From: Lysobacterales bacterium UBA5700
GTDB lineage: Bacteria > Pseudomonadota > Gammaproteobacteria > Xanthomonadales > Xanthomonadaceae
Direction of reading: 5' to 3'
DNA length: 12,373 bases
Assembly (NCBI GenBank): GCA_002420085.1
Contig: DIHI01000055.1
Span: 24,604-36,976, forward strand
In this document: piece after piece, positions 1 to 6,217 of the stretch
Layout of the letters: every line of letters begins with the position of its first letter
How positions within the stretch are numbered: the first letter of the stretch is position 1
Made by a program: the position numbers and the translations under genes
The notes under the pieces: generated by a model
What the model saw: the letters and a program-made list of their open reading frames with translations, nothing else
Databases searched by the model: none
What the model was told of the DNA's origin: nothing

Positions 1-1
1 C

Positions 2-73
2 AGCACCTGCGGCGGTGGTTTCCTGACCACCAGCCTGACCAGTTGCGTGCCGCCCGGCACCCAGTGCCCCTGA
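2..73 (+). CDS. Lanthipeptide precursor peptide 1, C-terminal core only (5' end outside window)
   Basis: This is the last 23 codons of a precursor peptide; the start codon and leader lie left of the window. The visible core reads STCGGG, then FLTTSLT, then SCVPPGTQCP and stop. It matches the core of the complete precursor 300 bp downstream: both share STCGGG, an SC-x2-PG-x2-CP ending and the same 3' flank. The segment between is three residues shorter and unrelated in sequence. Three Cys and several Ser/Thr are available for lanthionine rings, and the conserved seven-residue Cys-to-Cys spacing at the C-terminus suggests one shared ring. The identity as a lanthipeptide precursor is inferred from similarity to the full precursor and from the adjacent lanM gene. 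Whether the leader is intact cannot be seen. Confidence 0.72.
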   Translation, partial: STCGGGFLTTSLTSCVPPGTQCP

Positions 74-122
74 TCCATCGCGATCGGTGAACGAGAGGGC
101 CGTCCACTGGGCGGCCTTCTTC
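71..122 (+). repeat. Direct repeat copy A (3' end of precursor gene plus terminator)
   Basis: These 52 bases, from the stop codon of precursor 1 through its terminator, recur at 386-437 with only three differences. One difference is in the spacer after the stop codon, one changes a G-T pair in the hairpin stem to A-T, and one is in the hairpin loop. This shows a duplication of a precursor-plus-terminator unit. Confidence 0.9.
93..121 (+). terminator. Hairpin terminator after precursor 1
   Basis: Bases 93-105 pair with 109-121 around the loop ACT, giving about 13 pairs. The inner eight (GGCCGTCC with GGGCGGCC) are strong, with one G-T wobble. The TTCTTC at the right foot is only a weak U-tract. 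It lies between two precursor genes, so it may act as a partial terminator or a stabilising 3' hairpin rather than a full stop. Confidence 0.7.
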
Positions 123-184
123 ACCGAATCGGCAACGACAGGCTCTACCTGCTGAAGCCAATCCGTAACACGACCAAGGACATG

Positions 185-189
185 AAGGA
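185..189 (+). promoter_or_regulatory. Ribosome binding site deciding the precursor 2 start
   Basis: AAGGA lies seven bases before the ATG at 197, which is good Shine-Dalgarno spacing. The similar AAGGA at 176-180 is one base from the ATG at 182 and cannot serve it. This supports initiation at 197. Confidence 0.6.
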
Positions 190-196
190 ATCACTC

Positions 197-388
197 ATGA
201 ACACGATCGAACTGACTCGCGAAGAACGCATCGCCCTGGCCCGCCAGACCGCCGGCATCGTCGAACTCGACGATCAGGCCCTGGCCAGCATCGCCGGTGG
301 CTGCACCAGCACCTGCGGTGGTGGTGGCGGTATTGGAGGAACCACGTGGATCGACAGTTGCACGCAGCCGGGCCAGCTCTGCCCCTGA
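197..388 (+). CDS. Class II lanthipeptide precursor peptide 2 (LanA-like), complete
   Basis: This 63-residue peptide is the substrate of the LanM encoded next. The leader (residues 1-35) is charged and ends VELDDQALASIAGG, a typical double-glycine cleavage site for C39 peptidases. The core (36-63) starts CTSTCGGGGG and ends SCTQPGQLCP, with four Cys (36, 40, 55, 62), seven Ser/Thr and a Gly-rich run. Plausible thioether partners are Thr37/Ser38 with Cys40, Thr49/Thr50 with Cys55, and Ser54/Thr56 with Cys62; the ring pattern is inference. The start at 197 is preferred over the in-frame ATG at 182 because AAGGA at 185-189 is well spaced from 197, whereas the AAGGA before 182 is only one base away. 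The product could be antibacterial or a signal; the sequence does not say which. Confidence 0.87.
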   Translation: MNTIELTREERIALARQTAGIVELDDQALASIAGGCTSTCGGGGGIGGTTWIDSCTQPGQLCP

Positions 389-437
389 TCCATCGCGACC
401 GGTGAACGAGAAGGCCGTCCACAGGGCGGCCTTCTTC
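386..437 (+). repeat. Direct repeat copy B (3' end of precursor gene plus terminator)
   Basis: This is the second copy of the 52-bp repeat at 71-122, again running from the stop codon of a precursor gene to just past its hairpin, with 49 of 52 bases identical. The similarity breaks off immediately afterwards. Confidence 0.9.
408..436 (+). terminator. Hairpin terminator or attenuator between precursor 2 and lanM
   Basis: Bases 408-420 pair with 424-436 around the loop ACA, about 13 pairs, with TTCTTCCTT at the right foot. Its position between the precursor genes and lanM is common in lanthipeptide operons. A leaky terminator there would give much more precursor than enzyme mRNA. Strength and leakiness are inferred from the hairpin and the interrupted T-run. 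Confidence 0.72.
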
Positions 438-561
438 CTTGATCGACCGTAACCGTAATGGCATGACAGCCGGTCAGATCGATCCGACGGCAGCGTCCCT
501 GCCGATGCAGGGTCAACGGCAACACCCCCGGCCGGTATCAGCCGAGCCAGCACCGACCCAT

Positions 562-575
562 GGAGAACGGCCCTG
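562..575 (+). promoter_or_regulatory. Candidate ribosome binding site and CTG start for lanM
   Basis: GGAG at 562-565 is followed, seven bases later, by an in-frame CTG at 573. The ATG at 654 has no Shine-Dalgarno-like sequence in front of it. The frame is open from the TAA at 456-458 to 654 but holds no ATG, GTG or TTG. CTG starts are rare, so this remains a hypothesis, made plausible by LanM-like sequence just upstream of 654. Confidence 0.35.
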
Positions 576-653
576 GCACACTCGAATGCAGCGCGACCGG
601 CGCGCCAAGAAACACTCGATATCCAACACGCGCTGACACCGTTTCTCGCGTTC

Positions 654-3509
654 ATGGGCCCGATCCTGGCCGAGGTCCGGTCCGATCTGAATGCCCGCAT
701 CCAGGCGGCCCATCACCGCATGCCCGGCGCCCTCGAAGCCAGTGCCCTGAGTGCCGAGTGTCAGGCCAGTCTGGATGCAACGCTGACATCCTGGTGTGCC
801 AAGACCCTGATTCTCGATCTGGCCATCGCCCGTCACAGCGGCCGATTGTTCGGTGACAGTCCCGAACGTCGCCTGCGATCGCATCTGGATGAACTGGCCT
901 CACCCGCCGGCCGACGTCGGCTGGCTCGGGAATACCCCCTGCTGATCCGCGATGCCCGACGACTGGCACGCCAGACGGCGCATGCCCTGGCCGAGATCAT
1001 CGAGCGGGTGGCGAATGACCATCGCCTGATCTTCGCCCGACTGGCCGAGCCGGGGCATGCGCCAACCGCACTGACCGGCATCCGCTTCGGACTCGGCGAC
1101 CGCCACCAGGGTGGCCGTCGGGTCAGTGCCCTGCACTTCGACACCCTCCAGGTCATGTACAAGCCGCGTTCGCTGGCCAATGAACTGGGTTTCGAGCGCT
1201 TCCTGTCGGAACTCCAGCGGCTCGGCATCGGCGAGGATCTGCGCCTGCCCCGTCACCTCGGTCGGCGCGGTTACGGCTATGCCGAGTTCATCCCGCATCG
1301 CCACCTGTCGAACCCGGAACTGGCCGGCGACTTCTACCGCCGCTATGGCGAGTGGGTCGCGATCGCGCACGTCGCGGCAGCCACCGATATCCACCACGAG
1401 AACATCATCGCCGACGGCGCCCATCCGGTCCTGATCGACCTGGAAACGGTCGCGCAGCCCTGTCGCGGCGAGGTCGGTCTCGGGTTCTGGCGACGCGGAC
1501 CGGACGCCGACACCCTGACCCACTCCAGCATGCTGCCGAAACCGGATGCCAACGAGGGCGGCAGGGATCTGTCGGCCCTGGCCCACGTGGTCGGCACCAC
1601 CCCGGCCAGCGTGTTGATCGGTCAGGGGGACGATCTCCGCTTCGAGACCGTAGCCATGCCATTCGATCGCTCCGGCAACCTGCCAAACCACGCCGGTCGG
1701 GTCATACCGGCCTGGCAGCACAAGGCCGAGTTGGTCACAGGATTCGAGACGGCCTACCGACGCCTATGTGCGCACAAGGCCACGCTGTTGCGGGCCGACG
1801 GCCCGACCCGCTGGCTGACCCGATTGCGTCCGCGCGTCCTGATCCGCCGAACCGGGGCCTACGTCAAACTGCTGAACTACCTCAGCCACCCTGACAGCCT
1901 GCGCAGTCAGCGCGCTCGCGAACGCATCCTCGCCACGCTCGCCGAGCAGTCGCGCTTGCACCCTGGCATGCAGCGCTGCGCGGTTCTGGAGCAGCGCGCA
2001 CTGGCGCGACTGGATATTCCCCGCATTCTGGCTCCGGCCGATAGCCGTGATGCCTGCGATCATCGGGGTCAGCGGGTCGGTCCGGTGTTCGGCAGCAGCG
2101 GTCGGTCAGAAATCCGTCGCCGGATCCGCAGCCTGTGTCAGCGCGACCTCGACCGCCAGCGTCATCTGCTCGACCAGACCATCGAATCGACCCGCCCGAT
2201 CGAGCAGACCCTTGTGGTGCCCCTGCGCTCAGCGCGGGCGGCCGATGCGCCACTGACCGCAATCGATCCGAACACCACCCCGGATGCCTGCATCGCCGCC
2301 GCCTCGGATCTCGCCCGACGAATTGCCGACCTGGCATTTTCCGATCGCTCGGGGGTCCATCTGTTTCAACTCGAAGCCCGTCCCGATGCCAACCTCTGGC
2401 TGGTGCCGATGGCGCCCGATCTCTATGCCGGACTGTCCGGACTGGCGATCTTCTTCGCCGAACTCGGACAAATCGAGCCACAGCCACGCTACCGCGCCTT
2501 CGCCGGGCGATTGATCGCGACCGCGCGCCGGATCATGGCCGCCGAACGACCGGCGCTGTCCGCGATCGGCGCCTACTCCGGCCTCGCCGGGTGGAGCTAT
2601 GCGCTCGCTCGGCTGGCTGTCCTGTGGCAACAGGAGGCCCTGCTCGACGAGGCCGAATCATGGTCGGCGGCGATCGCGGCAGGCGCCGAACAGGACACCG
2701 TGTTCGATGTCATCGGTGGCAGCGCCGGTGCGCTACTGGTCCTGCTCGAACTCGACCGACTCCGTCCCGGAGGCCGGGCACGCGATGCTGCCGCTGCCTG
2801 CGCAGGGAAGCTCATGGCCTCGGCCTGCCGGGATGCTTCCGGCCGAGCCTACTGGCCAAACCCGATCTACGATGGCATCGGCCTGACCGGCTTCGGCCAC
2901 GGCACGGCCGGCATCGCTGCGGCCCTGGCCCGCTATGGCGAGCGCATCGATTCGTCGCCGCACCTGCAACTCGCCCGCGATGCGCTGGCCTACGACCGCG
3001 CCAGTTTCGACCAGGCGCGTGGCATCTGGCTCGACCTTCGACCGGATCGCCATTCCGACCATGTCGGATTCACCGGCATCGACGCCTGGTGTCACGGCGG
3101 TCCGGGTATCGGCATCGGCCGGCTGATGCTGCCCAAGGTGATGCGCGATGCGGCATGGCGGGATGATCTCGATCGCTGCCTGCACCGTCTGCACCAGATT
3201 GCGCCCGCCGCCAGCCAATGTCTGTGCCATGGCGAACTCGGCAACCTGGAACTGCTCCTGCTGAATCGCCACACCGCTGACCCGGCCGCTCGCGAACAAC
3301 AGACGACGGCGATCGCAGCGCGAACCGCAGCCGCGCTGCGTCGAGTCGTCGATGGTCCACGCCTGGGCGCCGGACCACGCTCGATCCCGCTGGGTCTGCT
3401 GACCGGGATCGCCGGCATCGGTCATGGCCTGCTGCGCCTGGCCCGGCCCGAATCGGTGGCCTCGGTGCTGTCGCTATCACTGGATGCCAGTGCAGAATCA
3501 CCCCTCTGA
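654..3509 (+). CDS. lanM: Class II lanthipeptide synthetase LanM (dehydratase plus cyclase)
   Basis: This bifunctional enzyme phosphorylates and eliminates Ser/Thr hydroxyls in the precursor core, then adds Cys thiols to form (methyl)lanthionine rings. From the ATG at 654 it has 951 residues. The dehydratase half shows GDRHQGGR (Asp149, His151), MYKPRSL (Lys170), DIHHEN (Asp245, Asn250) and IDLE (Asp262), matching the kinase-like residues of CylM in order and spacing. RVLIRRT (Arg394-Thr400) probably matches the elimination residues. The LanC-like half begins at DLYAGLSG (about 589) and contains GFGHGTAG, WCHGG (Cys813) and LCHGE (Cys858, His859), the expected zinc ligands. Both activities therefore look intact. 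The N-terminus is about 100 residues short relative to CylM, and the frame upstream of 654 still resembles LanM (TPFLAF immediately precedes Met654), so the true start is probably earlier, perhaps CTG at 573. The gene ends 27 bases before the first adaptor gene. Confidence 0.93.
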   Translation: MGPILAEVRSDLNARIQAAHHRMPGALEASALSAECQASLDATLTSWCAKTLILDLAIARHSGRLFGDSPERRLRSHLDELASPAGRRRLAREYPLLIRDARRLARQTAHALAEIIERVANDHRLIFARLAEPGHAPTALTGIRFGLGDRHQGGRRVSALHFDTLQVMYKPRSLANELGFERFLSELQRLGIGEDLRLPRHLGRRGYGYAEFIPHRHLSNPELAGDFYRRYGEWVAIAHVAAATDIHHENIIADGAHPVLIDLETVAQPCRGEVGLGFWRRGPDADTLTHSSMLPKPDANEGGRDLSALAHVVGTTPASVLIGQGDDLRFETVAMPFDRSGNLPNHAGRVIPAWQHKAELVTGFETAYRRLCAHKATLLRADGPTRWLTRLRPRVLIRRTGAYVKLLNYLSHPDSLRSQRARERILATLAEQSRLHPGMQRCAVLEQRALARLDIPRILAPADSRDACDHRGQRVGPVFGSSGRSEIRRRIRSLCQRDLDRQRHLLDQTIESTRPIEQTLVVPLRSARAADAPLTAIDPNTTPDACIAAASDLARRIADLAFSDRSGVHLFQLEARPDANLWLVPMAPDLYAGLSGLAIFFAELGQIEPQPRYRAFAGRLIATARRIMAAERPALSAIGAYSGLAGWSYALARLAVLWQQEALLDEAESWSAAIAAGAEQDTVFDVIGGSAGALLVLLELDRLRPGGRARDAAAACAGKLMASACRDASGRAYWPNPIYDGIGLTGFGHGTAGIAAALARYGERIDSSPHLQLARDALAYDRASFDQARGIWLDLRPDRHSDHVGFTGIDAWCHGGPGIGIGRLMLPKVMRDAAWRDDLDRCLHRLHQIAPAASQCLCHGELGNLELLLLNRHTADPAAREQQTTAIAARTAAALRRVVDGPRLGAGPRSIPLGLLTGIAGIGHGLLRLARPESVASVLSLSLDASAESPL

Positions 3510-3536
3510 ACCTCTTCGAGTCCCGATCCCGCACGC

Positions 3537-4397
3537 ATGAACAGAACCCTGATCCCGCTCGCGATGGCGCTCATCCTGTGTCTGCTGGCCGCGACCGCCC
3601 CAGCAGCCGACAACCACCCCGGCTGGTTCGGGGTGATCGCCGACCCAGGTGCGCTGACCATTCGCAATGGCGTCGCCGGGCGCCTGTCGGAATACACCGT
3701 GGCGATCGGCGACCCGGTCCGGCCGGGTCAGATCGTCGCCCGGATCGATCCCGAGCAGGCAGCAGCACAACTGGCCCAGATGCAGGCGCAGATCGATGCC
3801 GCCGAGGCCGAACTCGAAGGCAAGAAGGCCACGACCAATTCCTTGCAGGAGCGGCTGGAACGCATCCTGACCCGACCAGATGCCCTGTCGAGCGGCGCAC
3901 TCGCCGAGATGCGCGGCAATCTGCGGACCGCACGCGCCGAAACCCGCGCCGCCGAGGCCCGACTGGCGCAACAGATCCAGGAGCGCGAACTGACCCGTGG
4001 CAAGATCGCCAAGACCGAACTGCGCTCGCCGATCCAGGGACATGTCGTCGAGTACCTGGCCAATGTCGGCGCTGACCTCAGCACCGATGCTGCGGTTGTC
4101 AGGCTGCGCTCGGCGCAACCGCTCGTGCTGCGCTTCGCCTTCGATCCGCGCGATGCCGCTGCACCGTCGGTCGGAACCCGGATCCGGGTGCAGGAGGACC
4201 GATCGATCGGCGCGCCTGGCAACGATACCCGCAGCCACACCGCGACCGTCGAATCCCTGGCGATGATCGTCGATGAGGACTCCGGCCTGCGTTTCGCCGA
4301 AGCGCGGCTCGACCATCCGGAATACTGGATGCCCGGCCAGGATGTCCGAGTCTTTCCCGTCCGAGTCTTTCCCGAGTCGGCGAAGGCAGAACCATGA
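3537..4397 (+). CDS. HlyD/RND-type periplasmic adaptor protein with signal peptide
   Basis: This 286-residue exported adaptor is expected to link the inner-membrane ABC exporter to an outer-membrane channel. Residues 1-24 look like a Sec signal peptide (MNRT, a hydrophobic stretch, then APAA before DN). A first lipoyl-like half follows (about 33-70, including GDPVRPGQIVARIDP), then a long Gln/Glu/Ala-rich coiled coil (about 72-158), then the second lipoyl half (KTELRSPIQGHVVEY) and a beta-barrel region (about 190-270). Unlike classical HlyD, it lacks an N-terminal membrane anchor and is probably soluble in the periplasm. The C-terminus contains a perfect in-frame 15-base duplication that repeats VRVFP (residues 270-279). 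The stop overlaps the next start by ATGA, so translation is likely coupled to the second, membrane-anchored adaptor. No clear Shine-Dalgarno precedes 3537. Confidence 0.85.
   Translation: MNRTLIPLAMALILCLLAATAPAADNHPGWFGVIADPGALTIRNGVAGRLSEYTVAIGDPVRPGQIVARIDPEQAAAQLAQMQAQIDAAEAELEGKKATTNSLQERLERILTRPDALSSGALAEMRGNLRTARAETRAAEARLAQQIQERELTRGKIAKTELRSPIQGHVVEYLANVGADLSTDAAVVRLRSAQPLVLRFAFDPRDAAAPSVGTRIRVQEDRSIGAPGNDTRSHTATVESLAMIVDEDSGLRFAEARLDHPEYWMPGQDVRVFPVRVFPESAKAEP
4344..4373 (+). repeat. Tandem 15-bp in-frame duplication in the adaptor gene
   Basis: GTCCGAGTCTTTCCC occurs twice head to tail with no mismatch and encodes VRVFP-VRVFP near the end of the adaptor. A third partial copy (CGAGTC) follows. 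It looks like a slippage duplication that keeps the frame. Confidence 0.9.
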
Positions 4398-6217
4398 GTC
4401 GCGACATCACCCTCTGGCTGATCGACCTCGACGACGACATCCTGCGCCGTCTGCCACCGCGCCTCAGCAATCAGGCACATCGTCTGACTTCCGAGCAGTT
4501 GGCCGAGCGCCTGACCGCACCCGGCGGCAAGCAGACCGTTCTGATCTGTCTGGGTGGAGCACGGCCATCGACATCGACCCTGGACACGCTGTCCGCTGCG
4601 GCCCAGCGTGGCCTGGGTTATTCGTTGATTCTCGCCTGCGAGGGCGGCCTGGACTGCACCTCCGATCGATCGGACCTGGCTGATCGCGTGATCTACGCCT
4701 TCCCCGGACGCACCGAAGGCGAACCATTGGCACACCTGCTGAGCTTGACCGTCGAGCAACTCGGGCAGGCCGGCTTTCAGCAACGCGCCTGGCAGGAATC
4801 GGTCACCCGCAGCCTCCAGTCGGCACTCAGCCTGCACGAATTCGCCGAATCGCTGGCCGGACACATCCATAACGACGGCATCGCCCAGGCGGTCGCGGTG
4901 TGGCTCCACGACACCGATCGCAAGCAGACCCAGCGACTGGCGACCTTGCCGGAGTCGCTGCTCGGCGAAAAAGTGGCCCGCAGCGGACTGGTCGGATTCG
5001 TCGCGAACAGCGGCCAGTCGGCGGTCGTTGCGGGTGGCGAAGGCTGTCCGCCCGATCCGCGACTGGTCGCCGCCATCGACCATCCCTGGCCGCTTCCGAC
5101 CGGCATCAGCGCGGCCATCACCGCATCCGATCCCAATCTCCGTTTCCGCCTGATCCTGTCGCTGTCGGTGGCCAACGACCAGCACCTGCTGGAAACCGAC
5201 ATCCGCCGCTACACCGGCGTACTCGACGCACTGGCACCAACCCTGGAACGCCTGCTCGCCCAGGAGCGGTTCCGCAGCAGCACCGGCAATCTGTTCCGAC
5301 CCGATGCGATCCGCAAGCGGTACCAGGCCGACCCCGAGTTCGGTGCGCTCTTGCAAGGACCGCCCCGCTGGACCCGCTACGGCTTTCGCGCCCTGTCAGC
5401 CGGTCTGGCGCTGCTGCTGGCAGTCGCCGCGTTCGGCTCGATCGGCCAGTACGCCAGCGGCCCGGCCCTGCTGGTCGATGACACCCACATCGAACTGCGC
5501 TCGGAGATCGCCGGGGTCGTGGCATGGCCCTTGGTGAGCACCGGCGTCGCAATTGCCGAGGGCACCGCCCTGATCCAGTTCGATGACGCCGAGGAGCGCA
5601 ATGAACTGGAGGCAGCCGAACGCGAGTTTGGCCGCTGGCTGCGCCGCCGCCTGCAACGGCCCGACGACGAATCGATCCGGCCATCACTGATCGCCGCCCG
5701 CGACCGCCTGTTCCGTGCCCAGGCGGCCCGTGATCGAAAAATCCTGCGTGCCCCACGTGCCGGCGAGGTGGGAGCCATGCATGTGGTCACCGGACAATCG
5801 GTGCAACTCGGGCAGACGGTCGTCACCCTGCGGATCGATTCGACCGACGCCGGAGCCTCGACCCGAAGGATTCTGGCCCTGATCCCGGCCGCCTCGCGCC
5901 CGCAGTTGCGCGAAGGGGCGAGCATGCGCATCGAACTCGATGGCTACGACTATGCCTATGTCGAATCGACCGTCGAGTCGATCAGTGCCGACGTGATCGG
6001 ACCCGATCAGATGCGCACCCGGCTGGGCGAGCGGTTCGCCGACGCCTTCACCCTGACCGGCCCGCTGGTCCTGGTCGAGGGCAGCGTCGCGATCGAGACC
6101 CTGCGTACCGGCAAGGGTGAGATTCCGTTGATGGACGGCATGCCGGGCTCGGCCGATGTCGAACTGGAGCGGACCCGCCTGTGGCGTCTGCTGTTCCCCT
6201 GGTTGAGCCGCTCATGA
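4394..6217 (+). CDS. Membrane-anchored HlyD-like adaptor fused to N-terminal receiver-like and GAF-like domains
   Basis: This 607-residue protein has an unusual layout. Residues 1 to about 125 start LWLIDLDDDILRRL and alternate hydrophobic strands and helices like a response-regulator receiver, but the strand that should carry the phospho-accepting Asp reads VLICLGG, so it would be a pseudo-receiver. Residues about 135-290 resemble a GAF domain (GLVGFVANSGQ, CPPDPR). A single membrane helix at about 332-351 follows. The rest is HlyD-like: HIELRSEIAGVV, a short charged helical hairpin (about 395-455), RAPRAGEVGAMHVVTGQSV as the second lipoyl half, then a beta-barrel. The N-terminal third should sit in the cytoplasm and the HlyD part in the periplasm. 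ATGA overlaps at both ends couple it to the soluble adaptor and the ABC exporter. The HlyD and membrane-helix assignments are firm, GAF is likely, and receiver is tentative. Confidence 0.8.
   Translation: MSRDITLWLIDLDDDILRRLPPRLSNQAHRLTSEQLAERLTAPGGKQTVLICLGGARPSTSTLDTLSAAAQRGLGYSLILACEGGLDCTSDRSDLADRVIYAFPGRTEGEPLAHLLSLTVEQLGQAGFQQRAWQESVTRSLQSALSLHEFAESLAGHIHNDGIAQAVAVWLHDTDRKQTQRLATLPESLLGEKVARSGLVGFVANSGQSAVVAGGEGCPPDPRLVAAIDHPWPLPTGISAAITASDPNLRFRLILSLSVANDQHLLETDIRRYTGVLDALAPTLERLLAQERFRSSTGNLFRPDAIRKRYQADPEFGALLQGPPRWTRYGFRALSAGLALLLAVAAFGSIGQYASGPALLVDDTHIELRSEIAGVVAWPLVSTGVAIAEGTALIQFDDAEERNELEAAEREFGRWLRRRLQRPDDESIRPSLIAARDRLFRAQAARDRKILRAPRAGEVGAMHVVTGQSVQLGQTVVTLRIDSTDAGASTRRILALIPAASRPQLREGASMRIELDGYDYAYVESTVESISADVIGPDQMRTRLGERFADAFTLTGPLVLVEGSVAIETLRTGKGEIPLMDGMPGSADVELERTRLWRLLFPWLSRS

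Noticed and set aside
182..196. Upstream ATG as start of precursor 2
   Set aside because: The only Shine-Dalgarno-like sequence before it is one base away; the ATG at 197 has a properly spaced AAGGA.
439..467. Sigma70-like promoter before lanM (TTGATC, 17-bp gap, CATGAC)
   Set aside because: The -35 matches 4/6 and the -10 only 3/6; not above chance for this length of sequence.
439..636. A 65-codon frame between the precursor and lanM as a third small peptide
   Set aside because: It starts at a TTG inside the terminator foot, shows no leader or core features, and overlaps the probable N-terminal coding of LanM in another frame.
3728..5356. A 542-codon open frame on the minus strand opposite the two adaptor genes
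   Set aside because: The + strand encodes well-recognised adaptor domains here; the antisense frame has no recognisable motif and is expected in GC-rich DNA.
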